36,585 nt of DNA from Clostridiaceae bacterium (GCA_012521015.1 JAAYNE010000120.1:1-36585); one strand, 5' to 3'; positions 25,160 through 35,405 are shown, counted from the first letter of the stretch. Numbers and translations: made by a program. Notes: generated by a model not told the origin, from the sequence alone.

Positions 25160-28000
25160 TTAATTGTTTTCGGCTTCGTCTTGACGGAGATGACAGTTCT
25201 TATATTTTTTGCCGCTGCCACACCAACAAGGTTCATTTCTACCCGGGATAACTTTTTTCTTAACAGGTGCCTGTTTTAGAGGTGCTGCAGGTTGACTTTG
25301 TCCGCCTCCTTTACCCGCGGCTTTTGCTATATCGAATGCTGTATTCTGTAAACCTTTGCGACTTTCGCTCAATTCTTTAGGAACTTTGCTGCCTTTCATC
25401 TCTCTTGTTTTATCGGTTGTAATTTGTGCACGCATAATTAACCGTACAGCATCTTCTTGGATTCCCGTAGTCATCGCTTCAAACATGTCATAACCTTCAC
25501 GTTTGTACTCTATGACCGGATCATGTTGAGCATAGCCGCGCATTCCGATACTGTCACGTAAGTTATCCATTGCATCAATATGGTCCATCCAATGATTATC
25601 AACCGCATTGAGCAATACATAGCGCTCAGCTTCATATAAGATTTCTTCCGAACCAAGATCCAAGACTTTATTTTCTAAAACTTCCAATGCCTCCTGAATT
25701 ATTTGATCAGCTATTTCTTCAGGAGACACAGTACCGCTGATCGTCTTTAATTGATTGATACTCGGCAAATCACCTAAAAGATCTTGCAAACGCGATACTA
25801 AAGTTCCAACATCCCATTCGCCGGTATCCGAGGAACCCATGGTTAAGGAATTTACATTGACTGTAACAATATCTTGAATATATTTTACGAAATAAGGATG
25901 AACATTTTCGCCATGTAGAACTTCTTTTCTTTGTTTGTATATTAAATCGCGTTGTTGATTCATGACATCATCGTATTGTAAAACATTTTTTCGGATACTG
26001 AAGTTCTGAGCCTCAACTCTACGCTGTGCCGACTCAATCGTTCTAGTAAGCATCGGATGTTCGATTTCCACATCGCTTTCAATACCAAAAGCATTGAAAA
26101 TTGCTTCCATCCGTTCACCACCAAATAAACGCAGTAAATCATCTTCTAACGATAAATAAAATTTACTGGTGCCCGGATCACCTTGACGTCCGGAACGACC
26201 ACGCAATTGATTGTCAATCCGGCGTGATTCATGTCTTTCAGTGCCTATAATATATAAACCACCACTAGCGATCACTTGTCGTTTCTCATCTGCAATCGAT
26301 GCTTCGAATTTTTTTTGTAACTCTCGGAAAAGCGCTCTCGCATCAAGGACTGTTTGATCGTCAGTAATATTATAAGAATCAGCTTCTTCAATCAATTCTT
26401 CTGCATATCCTTGTTTTCGCATTTCTTGTTTTGCCATATGCTCGGCATTACCACCAAGCATAATGTCCGTACCACGACCCGCCATATTGGTCGAGATGGT
26501 CACCGCACCTAAACGACCTGCTTGTGCGACAATTTCCGCTTCACGTTGATGATGTTTTGCATTTAATACATTGTGCTTGATTCCGGCTTTGGTAAACAAG
26601 GCAGAAATAACTTCGGATTTTTCAACTGAAATCGTACCAACTAAAATCGGTTGACCGGTTTCATGAATTTCTTTAACTGATCTGATAAGCGAACTATATT
26701 TTCCGGCTTCTGTTTTATAAACTGCGTCAGATAAGTCCTGTCTAATCATCGGCTCATTGGTAGGAATCTCGACAACATCCAGAGCATATATTTCTTTAAA
26801 TTCATCTTCTTCCGTCATTGCAGTACCGGTCATGCCGGATAATTTGCGATACATTCTAAAATAATTTTGAAATGTAATCGTTGCTAAGGTTTTGCTTTCA
26901 CGTTCGACTTTGACACCTTCTTTGGCTTCTATTGCTTGATGGAGTCCGTTACTATAGCGTCTGCCCGGCATCAATCGCCCGGTATTATCATCAACAATAA
27001 TTACTTCACCACCATCAACAATGTAGTCCTGATCTCGGAACATCGTACCATGAGCTTTCAAGGCATTGTTTATATGATGATTAATCAAATAGTTTTCTTG
27101 ATCCGTCAAATTCTCTAAACCGAAAAATTTTTCCGCTTTTTGCACACCACGTTGCGTTAAAATTGAACTTTTGGCCTTTTCGTCAACAATGTAATCAGCA
27201 TCACCCTCAAGCTCAGCCCTTTCCTCATAAGATAGCTTGCTATCGGTTTCTTTAAATGTTTTTCCCTTAAGACGCACAATTAATTGATTGGCCTTTTCAT
27301 ATAATTCAGAGGATTCACCGCTCGAACCGGAAATAATCAAAGGCGTTCTGGCTTCATCAACCAATATACTGTCGACCTCATCAATAATTGCATAATTCAA
27401 ATCACGTTGAACCAATTGTTCAACCGATGTAACCATATTATCTCGTAAATAATCGAAGCCAAATTCATTATTGGTACCATAAGTTATATCACTATTGTAA
27501 GCTCTCTGTTTCTCAGCTTTCGAAAGACCGCGAATTACCAAACCTACACTCAGACCTAAATAACGATATATTTTGCCCATCCATTCGCTGTCACGTTCTG
27601 CTAAATAGTCATTAACCGTAACAACATGAACCCCTTTACCGGCTAACGCATTGAGATAAACAGGCAAAGTTGCCACCAAAGTTTTTCCTTCACCGGTTTT
27701 CATTTCAGCTATTCTGCCTTGATGCAAAATAATTCCGCCGAGAATTTGAACCGGGAAATGATACATGTCGAGAACTCTGCGTGAAGCTTCTCTGACTGTG
27801 GCAAAGGCTTCCGGCAAAATATCGTCTAAAGTTTCACCCTGAGCCAAACGCTTTTTGAATTTTTCGGTCTGTCCACGCAAATCTTGCTCGGACATATTTT
27901 TATATTTATCTGCCAAATCCAAAACTTGTTTTTGCAACGGCGTAATTTTCTTGATTTCTCGCTCCGAATAAGTACCGAAGATTTTTGAAAAAAGTCCCAT
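25160..28000 (-). CDS. secA: Preprotein translocase ATPase SecA
   Basis: 946 residues. The motor that drives proteins through SecYEG. Seen: Walker A region EMKTGEGKTLVA (100-110), TVNDYLAERDSEWMG, DEAD-type DEVDSILVDEARTPL (from Asp207), TGMTGTAMTEEDEF, NMAGRGTDIMLGG, ESRRIDNQLRGRSGRQGD, and the C-terminal zinc and SecB/lipid tail GRNEPCWCGSGKKYKNCH. All regions are present and the length is normal for a Gram-positive housekeeping SecA with a zinc tail. The ribosome binding site before the ATG at 28000 is weak. It ends convergently with the GH13-like gene, 77 bases apart. Confidence 0.98.
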   Translation of the reverse strand: MGLFSKIFGTYSEREIKKITPLQKQVLDLADKYKNMSEQDLRGQTEKFKKRLAQGETLDDILPEAFATVREASRRVLDMYHFPVQILGGIILHQGRIAEMKTGEGKTLVATLPVYLNALAGKGVHVVTVNDYLAERDSEWMGKIYRYLGLSVGLVIRGLSKAEKQRAYNSDITYGTNNEFGFDYLRDNMVTSVEQLVQRDLNYAIIDEVDSILVDEARTPLIISGSSGESSELYEKANQLIVRLKGKTFKETDSKLSYEERAELEGDADYIVDEKAKSSILTQRGVQKAEKFFGLENLTDQENYLINHHINNALKAHGTMFRDQDYIVDGGEVIIVDDNTGRLMPGRRYSNGLHQAIEAKEGVKVERESKTLATITFQNYFRMYRKLSGMTGTAMTEEDEFKEIYALDVVEIPTNEPMIRQDLSDAVYKTEAGKYSSLIRSVKEIHETGQPILVGTISVEKSEVISALFTKAGIKHNVLNAKHHQREAEIVAQAGRLGAVTISTNMAGRGTDIMLGGNAEHMAKQEMRKQGYAEELIEEADSYNITDDQTVLDARALFRELQKKFEASIADEKRQVIASGGLYIIGTERHESRRIDNQLRGRSGRQGDPGTSKFYLSLEDDLLRLFGGERMEAIFNAFGIESDVEIEHPMLTRTIESAQRRVEAQNFSIRKNVLQYDDVMNQQRDLIYKQRKEVLHGENVHPYFVKYIQDIVTVNVNSLTMGSSDTGEWDVGTLVSRLQDLLGDLPSINQLKTISGTVSPEEIADQIIQEALEVLENKVLDLGSEEILYEAERYVLLNAVDNHWMDHIDAMDNLRDSIGMRGYAQHDPVIEYKREGYDMFEAMTTGIQEDAVRLIMRAQITTDKTREMKGSKVPKELSESRKGLQNTAFDIAKAAGKGGGQSQPAAPLKQAPVKKKVIPGRNEPCWCGSGKKYKNCHLRQDEAENN

Positions 28001-28165
28001 ATATTTATTATCTTTCTTATTTCTTTATATATCATTTAAATATCATTAACTTAGTTTAATTAGTTGATTAATTAGTTTGAGTTTAATTTATTTTATTTCA
28101 ATAAAATCATCTTAAATGATAGCTTATCAATATTTTTAAAGCAATTTAATATTGTATCTTGATTA

Positions 28166-29221
28166 TTATTCATTCTTATCAGAATTATCTGTTCCCGGTT
28201 TTGGTAAATAACGATAACTGTTTCCTCTAATATCAATTTGTATTGTGATACCGGAATTTGAAGCAAATGTTTCAACATTCTTAAATAATTGAGAACTTAA
28301 ATCATAGTCAGAATTTCCGGGTATTACAATAATTAGTTTGCGTGTTTTTATATCTGCTGAAGTAATCTTGAAAATAGGTAAACCGGTATCACGCTCTGAA
28401 CCGTTAAAGCTTGCTAGATTATTAATTTCCTGTTCGAGTTGCAGTTTTACTTTTTCAGACGAATCGTAACTTGGAGCAGTTAAATCAAGACTTCTCACAG
28501 CCGTAATCTCTCCTGCTTGATAGCGACAAATAGTAGGATAATTAAAAGGGAGATTAGCATTATATTGTTCTCGAAAATATTTACCACGTACAAAATTGTG
28601 CTCCGACCAAATACTGTCCGCTATTTCACCATGTTCATCATTTGACTCATTGTTCAACTGATATTTACTGTCATATTTTGTCCAAACCGGAACATAACTT
28701 ACTGCACTTTTTTCAGTCGTTGTCCAGGGAGTTTTTACATGATATAGTATTTTTAATTGCAAACTATGATCAGAAATTGTGGTCAGAATAATCTGTCTTT
28801 GATCAGATGGCATTTTAATTTTCAGTCGATTAGCACCATCAATTAACCATTTTTCAATTCGGGCTTGTAAAAAATTCTGTAAAAAAATCGAACCTGCCAA
28901 ATCGCCTGCTGCTTGTCTGAATTCAGATGCAAATCCGGGTAAAATCGAATCAATCAAATTATCGATTGAACCCTGTTCAATTTCCGAAGAGATACCTTCT
29001 GCCAACGGAATTATTAAGGATAGTTCTTTTGCCGTTTGATCTAAAGCATAACGCATTATTATTTCATGTTGAATAGTCAGTATAGTACTAAGCATGAAGT
29101 AACAGATAAAAATTATTAAAGGCATAATTATTGCTGCATCAAAAATGATCCCACCAGCTTCATCTTTGAACTTACCTTTGCTCACACAATTTACAATTTG
29201 TCTTTTTGTGTCTTTAAACAT
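28166..29221 (-). CDS. TadE-like pseudopilin-type membrane protein
   Basis: 351 residues. After a short basic N-terminus, the EAGGIIFDAAIIMPLIIFIC region (about 21-50) gives a single membrane anchor with the acidic residue and small-residue start of TadE-like pseudopilins. The large extracytoplasmic domain contains RGKYFREQYNANLPFNYP, AVRSLDLTAPSYDSS, KLIIVIPGNSDYD and a final IDIRGNSYRYLP, a pattern I associate with a family of uncharacterised clostridial TadE-like proteins. It is the third of three same-strand membrane-anchored genes (89, 507 and 351 residues). No Tad ATPase, prepilin peptidase or platform gene lies in the window. Confidence 0.7.
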   Translation of the reverse strand: MFKDTKRQIVNCVSKGKFKDEAGGIIFDAAIIMPLIIFICYFMLSTILTIQHEIIMRYALDQTAKELSLIIPLAEGISSEIEQGSIDNLIDSILPGFASEFRQAAGDLAGSIFLQNFLQARIEKWLIDGANRLKIKMPSDQRQIILTTISDHSLQLKILYHVKTPWTTTEKSAVSYVPVWTKYDSKYQLNNESNDEHGEIADSIWSEHNFVRGKYFREQYNANLPFNYPTICRYQAGEITAVRSLDLTAPSYDSSEKVKLQLEQEINNLASFNGSERDTGLPIFKITSADIKTRKLIIVIPGNSDYDLSSQLFKNVETFASNSGITIQIDIRGNSYRYLPKPGTDNSDKNE

Positions 29222-29350
29222 AATCTGTAACTTTCTTGTTTAAACGGAGTGACCATTTCAAAAATCGGCATATTTTTATAATTTCCCTTAACTTAATATA
29301 AATTTCTCCTATTTAACGAAGGAGAATTATCACGAAGAAAAGCATATTCT

Positions 29351-30874
29351 TTATTGTTGTTCACTAATATAATCCGAAAATTCCCTGCTTAATTGGAGTG
29401 AGCTATTATGAAAATCGGCATTCAATTCAATTGCCGTAATAAAACTTCCCGCTATAGTCTTTTTTCGCATATTATTAATTCCTGCCAATAAATTGTCTTC
29501 TTTTTTAAGTAGAGCAAACACTCGCATAAAATCTCGATAGTTCAGCTCAATTTCAACATTGCCAAAAACAAAATAAATTTCTTCTCCTGCCAACAGCTGA
29601 TTACAGTCGGCAAAAGCTTGTGACAATGAATCAATTAAAGTTATTAAGTATGTCAATGATTGCGGATCAATTACAACATGTCCGAGACTTACCGCCGCTA
29701 TCGCTGTACTGATCCCTGTTGCTTGCAGCAGATAATGAAACTGTTTCTCAGCATTAGTAAAATTGTCGATCAGATGATAGGTTAAGCAAATTCCTCTAAT
29801 ACTCCATTTGGCCTTAGTCGCTGCCGAATCGGGATTCTCGGTATTATAAATAATTTGTTCAACTTCATTTTTTCTGCCTGCCGCTTGCAAATCTGAGTGT
29901 AACCTGCCATCAGGTGTTTGCAGTTGTGTTTTGTTTCCCGATACTTTCAATTCCGTTACCTGCATCGGATAGTAATTGAACATATATTCCTGTATCTGTA
30001 ACCGACTGAATACCGGAATATCATAATTAAACAAAAATTGATCTGAAAAATTCGCAATATTTTGCAATGAACTTGGTGCAAGCGGATTTGTCGGAACATG
30101 ATTGCCGGTTGACTCATACATCGGAATTATCATTGCTTTGGCTTCTTCAGTCAAATCTGCTAAAATTTCTAAAGCCGCTTCGGATAAGGCATTGAGTTCC
30201 GTATTCGACATTTCTGATAATTTGTCTTGATCTTCTTGTTTTATTTCTACATCCAAATCTTCTAAATCACCTTGAACAGAATCCGGATTATTGAGAATCG
30301 ACTCCGGATCAACTAAGTCATTTTTTGAAGTAATTGTCTTTAAAACAGGATTATTATTGAGTTGTTCCCCTAAAAAACTAACATCAGTTATTCTGTTAAT
30401 TATTTCTTTAGTTAGCAAAAAAGGGGTTCTCACACTCATATGTCGCAATATTTGTTTTCTCAATTGGTCAGTTTCGTCAAGACTATGTAAGGTCGAAATT
30501 TCAATGTTCACATTATGTTTATCTGAAACAAAATTTTGTTCGATCTCATTTTTATGTTGATTTAACAGATTACTCTCCACTCCCCATAAACCAAATTCAT
30601 GCCATAATTGTCGATCATAGTCAGCCAGAGTAAGGTCAAGACTATTTTCACAACCGCGCACAAAATCAAGCTCTGCTCTTCTCAATTGAGCATTTTCAAA
30701 AGTTAAAAATAAAATAATTACTGTTATCGGCAGTAATATTAAAAAAAACAAGCTTGAACTCGCTTCTTCAGCTCTTAGTTTATTTTTAGTCACTTTTAAC
30801 CATTTTCGATTAAAGTATTTCAGCCATTTGGCAATATGCAAGTTCACAATTATCCACCTACACTGTTTTATCAT
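29351..30874 (-). CDS. DUF5702-type membrane protein (TadG-like position)
   Basis: 507 residues. A basic leader precedes EEASSSLFFLILLPITVIIL (about 36-59), a single membrane segment followed by ENAQLRRAELDFVRGCENSL and DLTLADYDRQLWHEFGLWGV. That opening (a helix with many acidic and Arg residues, then D/EY...L...G(L/I)(F/W)G) is typical of DUF5702 proteins, which accompany TadE-like genes in Clostridia. The rest is mostly helical and outside the membrane. GGATG lies about 8 bases from the ATG. Biochemical role unknown. Confidence 0.7.
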   Translation of the reverse strand: MIKQCRWIIVNLHIAKWLKYFNRKWLKVTKNKLRAEEASSSLFFLILLPITVIILFLTFENAQLRRAELDFVRGCENSLDLTLADYDRQLWHEFGLWGVESNLLNQHKNEIEQNFVSDKHNVNIEISTLHSLDETDQLRKQILRHMSVRTPFLLTKEIINRITDVSFLGEQLNNNPVLKTITSKNDLVDPESILNNPDSVQGDLEDLDVEIKQEDQDKLSEMSNTELNALSEAALEILADLTEEAKAMIIPMYESTGNHVPTNPLAPSSLQNIANFSDQFLFNYDIPVFSRLQIQEYMFNYYPMQVTELKVSGNKTQLQTPDGRLHSDLQAAGRKNEVEQIIYNTENPDSAATKAKWSIRGICLTYHLIDNFTNAEKQFHYLLQATGISTAIAAVSLGHVVIDPQSLTYLITLIDSLSQAFADCNQLLAGEEIYFVFGNVEIELNYRDFMRVFALLKKEDNLLAGINNMRKKTIAGSFITAIELNADFHNSSLQLSREFSDYISEQQ

Positions 30875-30903
30875 TATTAAAACATCCTATTTCTCAGTAG
30901 AAT

Positions 30904-31173
30904 TTATTTTTTCTGATCCCACAGATTGTTTTTAATGTCTATACCAAGCGATAATATTTCTTCTACTTTTTGCGGATTAACCTGCAAATGAATAACTTCG
31001 TTTTCATAATTAAATTCATATAGCGGTTGATTCTTCGGTTCAGCAATTCGATCTGCAGCAATAATTTTTGCTTGTTGTTCTATTCTCAACTCGATCGGTT
31101 TCACATAAAAAATTGCTTGAGCAAAAATGGTCATACATAAAGGAACACATAAAAATGCTTCTATACTTAACAT
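30904..31173 (-). CDS. Small TadE-like / pseudopilin-like protein
   Basis: 89 residues: MLSIEAFLCVPLCMTIFAQA, with Glu5 placed as in pseudopilin N-termini (S-(I/L)-E-A), one hydrophobic helix (about 3-24), then a short exported domain. A strong AAGGAGG lies 6 bases from the ATG. It is the first gene of the cluster, 29 bases before the DUF5702 gene, so co-transcription is likely. The 31174-31499 region upstream is very AT-rich with ATTCAT-type short repeats. A TTGCTA-N16-TAGTAT pair there is a weak promoter candidate. Confidence 0.6.
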   Translation of the reverse strand: MLSIEAFLCVPLCMTIFAQAIFYVKPIELRIEQQAKIIAADRIAEPKNQPLYEFNYENEVIHLQVNPQKVEEILSLGIDIKNNLWDQKK

Positions 31174-31499
31174 AGAAATCCTCCTTATTACAAAAAGTGC
31201 TTAAGGTTTTTCAATTGTTCTCAGATAAGTTATATGAATTTGATTTGATAAATCGGATTATAAAATATAATGAAATTAGATGAATGAGTGATGAATGAGA
31301 TGTGATTAGATTATGAATAAATGAATTAAATATAATATTTAATATAAGTTGATTAAATTATAATAATTAATAGAATGAATATGCTCAGTTTTTTTGAGAA
31401 ATACTAGCATTATTAGTAAATTTAGCAAATATTGTAAAAAAAGATCCCCCAAAAATGTTTTCTTTTTTCAACATTTATTCAAAAGTCACTGCCTGCAAA

Positions 31500-31854
31500 G
31501 CAAAATTGACACAGCTTAAGATTCTGAGCAGAAATTGGTTTTCCTTATTTAGACTTGTACACAATTTAAGTTTGTGCAGCAATTCTAAGGTACAACCTTA
31601 AATTGTGTGCCTGCACTTTAATAAAACCGGCTTTATCGGGGTGCATGTTCACACTTTTTAAGTTTGTGCAGCAATTCTACGGTACAACCTTCAATTGTGT
31701 GCATGTACTTTAATAAAAACAGCTTTACTGAGGTGCATATGCACACTTTTTAAGTTTGTGCAGCAATTCTACGGTACAACTTTAAATTGTGTGCGTGCAC
31801 TTTAATAAAACCGGCTTTACCGAGCAAAATTTGTACAGCTAGAAATTCTGAGCA
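31500..31854. repeat. Array of 92-bp hairpin repeats with degenerate end copies
   Basis: Three tandem units with an exact 92-base period. The shared core TTTGTGCAGCAATTCTA starts at 31571, 31663 and 31755. Each unit is a 60-base inverted repeat (in unit 1, ACACAATTTAAG pairs with CTTAAATTGTGT; in unit 3 the stem extends outward to GTGCA/TGCAC), followed by a linker TTTAATAAAACCGGCTTTA. The array is bracketed by two 31-base sequences (31500-31530 and 31824-31854) that agree at 25 positions and look like decayed units (ACAGCT..GA..TTCTGAGCA). It lies between the 3' end of pheT and the upstream region of the pseudopilin cluster. No ORF spans it. Confidence 0.92.
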
Positions 31855-31890
31855 TTCTCGGATTTTCTTTGCTCTCGTATTATCTAAGTT

Positions 31891-34350
31891 TTATCCCCTT
31901 AAGATAATGTTTCTTTCCGCCATTTTAGCAATTATTTCTTGCATGATCGGATTGATTTCTTGGTCACTTAAAGTACGTTCAGCTGCTCTGAATACTAAAG
32001 AAAATGCTACCGATTTTTTGTCTTCAGCAATTCCTTCACCTTGATAAACGTCGAAAATTTTAATTGATTCCAAGAGAACACCTGCTAAATCGGCAATTTC
32101 TGTTTCAATCTCAGATACCAGAATTTCTCGAGGCATAACAAATGCTAAATCTCTATTGATAGCAGGATATTTGGGTAATTCTTGGAAAACAATCTCTTCA
32201 CGTTTTGCTTGCAATAAAGGTTTAAGCTCCAAATCCAAAATATAAGTATTAGGCGTAACCTCAAATTCTTTCGCTGCACCGGGATGAATCGTTCCGATAA
32301 CACCAATCGGCTCGTTATAATCAGGCAGATAAACTGATGCTGCCTGCCCCGGATGATAATAGGGGTAATTCTGACCTGCTCTGGCAACTTTGAACTGAAC
32401 TAGCCCTAAATGACGGAAGAGTTCTTCCATGATGCCTTTTAGTTCAAAATAACCCTGCGAACTTTCTTTTAAATTCTGATCAAACAAAGCAACTGTAATA
32501 TGATCTCTTTCATCAGGCAGATGTTCATCCGGATAATCAGCTGGCAAACCATAATCCGGTAAAGTGTTAAGCGGATGATAAGTTTTACCCAATTCATACA
32601 AAATACCGTTTGAATTACCATGAGCTAAATTATATTCAATAACTCGCAATAAACTGGGCAGGATTGTGGTTCGCATTTTTGAATATTCTTCGCCCAACGG
32701 ATTGAGAATAGTCAATTGCTGACTTAAAGCATGCTCGGAATTTAAACCGAGTCTGGTGACATCCGTCGGTGAAACAAATGAATAAGTATATGCTTCGTAA
32801 GCTCCGCAAGATTCTAAAATCCGGCGGATTTTCTCAATATCAAGTTGCCTTGAATTGCGCCCGCCTAAAGTCGGTGTATTGCCTTTGCTGAAACGACTTT
32901 CAATTTTGTCATAACCATATATTCTGGCAACCTCTTCAGCTAAATCAGCTTCTAATTTAAGATCATCTCTGAAATAAGGAATTGTGGCGGAATATATATC
33001 GGGAATATCAGTCGGTTCAATAATCAATTCCAATTTGCTTAGAATCTGATTAATCTGTTCAATGCCCAAAACAATCCCGGTCAATTTGTTAATGCCTTGA
33101 GCTGTATATTTAATTTTGTGCAGTTCAGGATATTGCTCTGCGACCTTAATTTCAGTACAAGCAACTTTACCACAATTTAACTCTTCTATTAAATAACAAG
33201 CATAATCCATTGCTCGTTGCGCATTTTGCGCCGGCAAGCCTTTTTCAAAGCGCAGTGAAGCCTCTGATCGCAAATTATATTCTTTGGCTGTTTTACGTAC
33301 TGAAATCTTGGAAAAATTTGCTGCCTCAAATAAAATTGCTTTGGTTGAATCTCGAACTTCTGAATTCTCCGCACCCATAACACCGGCTAAACCAACTGCT
33401 CCTGCAGTATCTGCGATTACCAAATCTTCCGGATTCATTTTGATTACTGTTCCATCAAGCAAAGTCATTTCTTCCTGCTCTTTGGCACGACGCACAATAA
33501 TTGATTGATCCGTAAGAAAATCCAAGTCATAAGCATGCATCGGTTGACCTAAACTCAACATCACAAAGTTAGTTATATCAACAATATTATTAATCGGTCT
33601 CATGCCGGCAGCTCTTAATCTCTTTTGCATCCAAATCGGTGATGGTTCAATTTTTACATCAGTTACAACTCTGCCGATAAAAGCCGGACATAAATCAGGC
33701 GCTTCAACCATGATTGAAGCAAGATCTTCTGATTTTAAATCAGAGAATTTGCTCGGCTTTTTATCTAATGGTGTAAACTCTGTATCAAAAGTAACTGCGG
33801 TTTCTCTTGCTAATCCTTCGACTGACAGACAATCCGGGCGATTGGAAGTTATTTCAAACTCAATGATCTCCTGGCCTATACCTATAACATCTAAAGCGTT
33901 GCCGCCAATCGGAGCATCATCCGGTAATACATAAATGCCGTCAGATATAGCATCGGGAAATTCATGAACCGAAAAACCCAATTCATCAATCGAGCAGATC
34001 ATACCGTTAGACTCTTCGCCGCGCATTTTAGCTTTTTTAATTTTGAAACCGCCAGCTAAGACTGCTCCCGGTAAAGCTACAGCGACTTTTTGTCCGGCAG
34101 CGACATTTGGTGCACCACATATAATTTGCATAATATCCGTACCAACATCAACCTGACAAATTGAAAGACGATCAGCGTTCGGATGTTGAATTTTTTCTAA
34201 AACATGTCCGACAACAATGTTTTTCAGTTCGAAACCTTCATGTTCCACCGATTCTACCTTGGTTCCGGACATAGTCATGCCGTCAACAAATTTATTTACA
34301 TCACCTTGATATTCAGCAAAATCTTTAATCCATTCTAAAGAAGCTTTCAT
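31891..34350 (-). CDS. pheT: Phenylalanyl-tRNA synthetase beta subunit
   Basis: 819 residues, full length. Domains in order: EMAP/tRNA-binding domain (about 40-150, IVVGHVLEKIQHPNADRL and ICGAPNVAAGQKV), B3/B4 editing region (about 205-400, RPINNIVDITNFVMLSLGQP), B5 domain (about 410-480), core synthetase-like domain, and C-terminal FDX-ACB anticodon-binding domain (about 725-819, YPAINRDLAFVMP). It forms the alpha2-beta2 enzyme that charges tRNA-Phe with PheS. It begins 8 bases after the pheS stop with GAGGT 5 bases before the ATG. Confidence 0.97.
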   Translation of the reverse strand: MKASLEWIKDFAEYQGDVNKFVDGMTMSGTKVESVEHEGFELKNIVVGHVLEKIQHPNADRLSICQVDVGTDIMQIICGAPNVAAGQKVAVALPGAVLAGGFKIKKAKMRGEESNGMICSIDELGFSVHEFPDAISDGIYVLPDDAPIGGNALDVIGIGQEIIEFEITSNRPDCLSVEGLARETAVTFDTEFTPLDKKPSKFSDLKSEDLASIMVEAPDLCPAFIGRVVTDVKIEPSPIWMQKRLRAAGMRPINNIVDITNFVMLSLGQPMHAYDLDFLTDQSIIVRRAKEQEEMTLLDGTVIKMNPEDLVIADTAGAVGLAGVMGAENSEVRDSTKAILFEAANFSKISVRKTAKEYNLRSEASLRFEKGLPAQNAQRAMDYACYLIEELNCGKVACTEIKVAEQYPELHKIKYTAQGINKLTGIVLGIEQINQILSKLELIIEPTDIPDIYSATIPYFRDDLKLEADLAEEVARIYGYDKIESRFSKGNTPTLGGRNSRQLDIEKIRRILESCGAYEAYTYSFVSPTDVTRLGLNSEHALSQQLTILNPLGEEYSKMRTTILPSLLRVIEYNLAHGNSNGILYELGKTYHPLNTLPDYGLPADYPDEHLPDERDHITVALFDQNLKESSQGYFELKGIMEELFRHLGLVQFKVARAGQNYPYYHPGQAASVYLPDYNEPIGVIGTIHPGAAKEFEVTPNTYILDLELKPLLQAKREEIVFQELPKYPAINRDLAFVMPREILVSEIETEIADLAGVLLESIKIFDVYQGEGIAEDKKSVAFSLVFRAAERTLSDQEINPIMQEIIAKMAERNIILRG

Positions 34351-34358
34351 ACTCTACC

Positions 34359-35405
34359 TCACTTACTGAATTGCTCTAAGAAACGCAAATCATTTTCATA
34401 GAAATTTCTGATATCTGTTACATCATAACGACCCATGGCAACACGTTCTACACCGATACCGAAAGCAAAACCGGTATATTTCTTTGAATCAATACCACAG
34501 TTTTCTAAAACTTCCGGATGAACCATGCCGCCGCCTAAAATTTCAATATATCCTTCACCGCGACAGGTTTTGCAATTCGGATCATCTCCGCCACAAGTCC
34601 AGCAAGAAATATCTACTTCACAACTCGGTTCAGTAAACGGGAAATGATGAGGTCTTAAACGAATCCTGGTTTCTTTACCGAACAATCTTCTGGCAAAGAG
34701 CTCCAAGGCAGCAACCAAATCTGTCATGCTGAGATTTTCATCAACCGCCAGACCTTCAATCTGATGGAAAATCGGTGAATGGGTGGCATCTACAGCATCC
34801 GAACGATAAACTCTGCCCGGACAAACAATATAGATAGGGGGTTTCTGCTGATTCATTACTCTGATTTGCACCGGAGAAGTTTGTGATCTTAACAAAACAC
34901 CGTTTTCATAATCAAGATAAAACGTATCTTGTTCATCACGTGCCGGGTGACCTTTCGGTAAGCGCAGCATTTCAAAATTGAAAAGATCCAGTTCCACGTC
35001 CGGTCCTTCAGCTATTGTATAGCCTAAACCGATAAAGGTATCACAAATTTCATCCGACATTAAAGTCAGAGGATGACTGCCGCCTACTTTAACTGCTTTA
35101 CCGGGCATACTGATATCGATCATTTCACTTGCAATCTTTGTTTGTTCAGCTTTAGCAGTTAGTTCAGCTTGCTTTTCTGCAATTGTTTGCTCAACAAATT
35201 GACGTGTTTTATTAGCAGCTTGACCCAATTTGGGTTTATCTTCATCAGAAAGACGCCCCATATTTTTCATAATAGAAGTTATTTCGCCTTTTTTACCTAA
35301 TAATTTAACCCTGATATTTTCAAGTTCCTGTTGTTTAACAATGGAATCAATATCTGCTCGGAATTTATCTTCAATTGCTTTTAATTCAGATAATAACTGA
35401 TCCAT
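34359..35405 (-). CDS. pheS: Phenylalanyl-tRNA synthetase alpha subunit
   Basis: 348 residues, the catalytic subunit. The N-terminal coiled coil (about 1-90) contains VKLLGKKGEITSIMKNMG. Motif 2 (LRSQTSPVQIRVM...RVYRSDAVDATHSPIFHQIEG) and motif 3 (GFAFGIGVERVAMGRYDV) are intact. A Cys-rich stretch (CWTCGGDDPNCKTCRGEG) occurs in many Gram-positive PheS. The start is the ATG at 35405, preceded by GGAGGG. An upstream in-frame start at 35459 would add 18 residues with no family match. No T-box-like leader with a specifier loop was recognised in the 243 bases upstream. Confidence 0.97.
   Translation of the reverse strand: MDQLLSELKAIEDKFRADIDSIVKQQELENIRVKLLGKKGEITSIMKNMGRLSDEDKPKLGQAANKTRQFVEQTIAEKQAELTAKAEQTKIASEMIDISMPGKAVKVGGSHPLTLMSDEICDTFIGLGYTIAEGPDVELDLFNFEMLRLPKGHPARDEQDTFYLDYENGVLLRSQTSPVQIRVMNQQKPPIYIVCPGRVYRSDAVDATHSPIFHQIEGLAVDENLSMTDLVAALELFARRLFGKETRIRLRPHHFPFTEPSCEVDISCWTCGGDDPNCKTCRGEGYIEILGGGMVHPEVLENCGIDSKKYTGFAFGIGVERVAMGRYDVTDIRNFYENDLRFLEQFSK

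Noticed and set aside
31500-31854. CRISPR array
   Set aside because: The whole 92-base unit is repeated, including the supposed spacers. The repeats are long hairpins and no cas genes are present.
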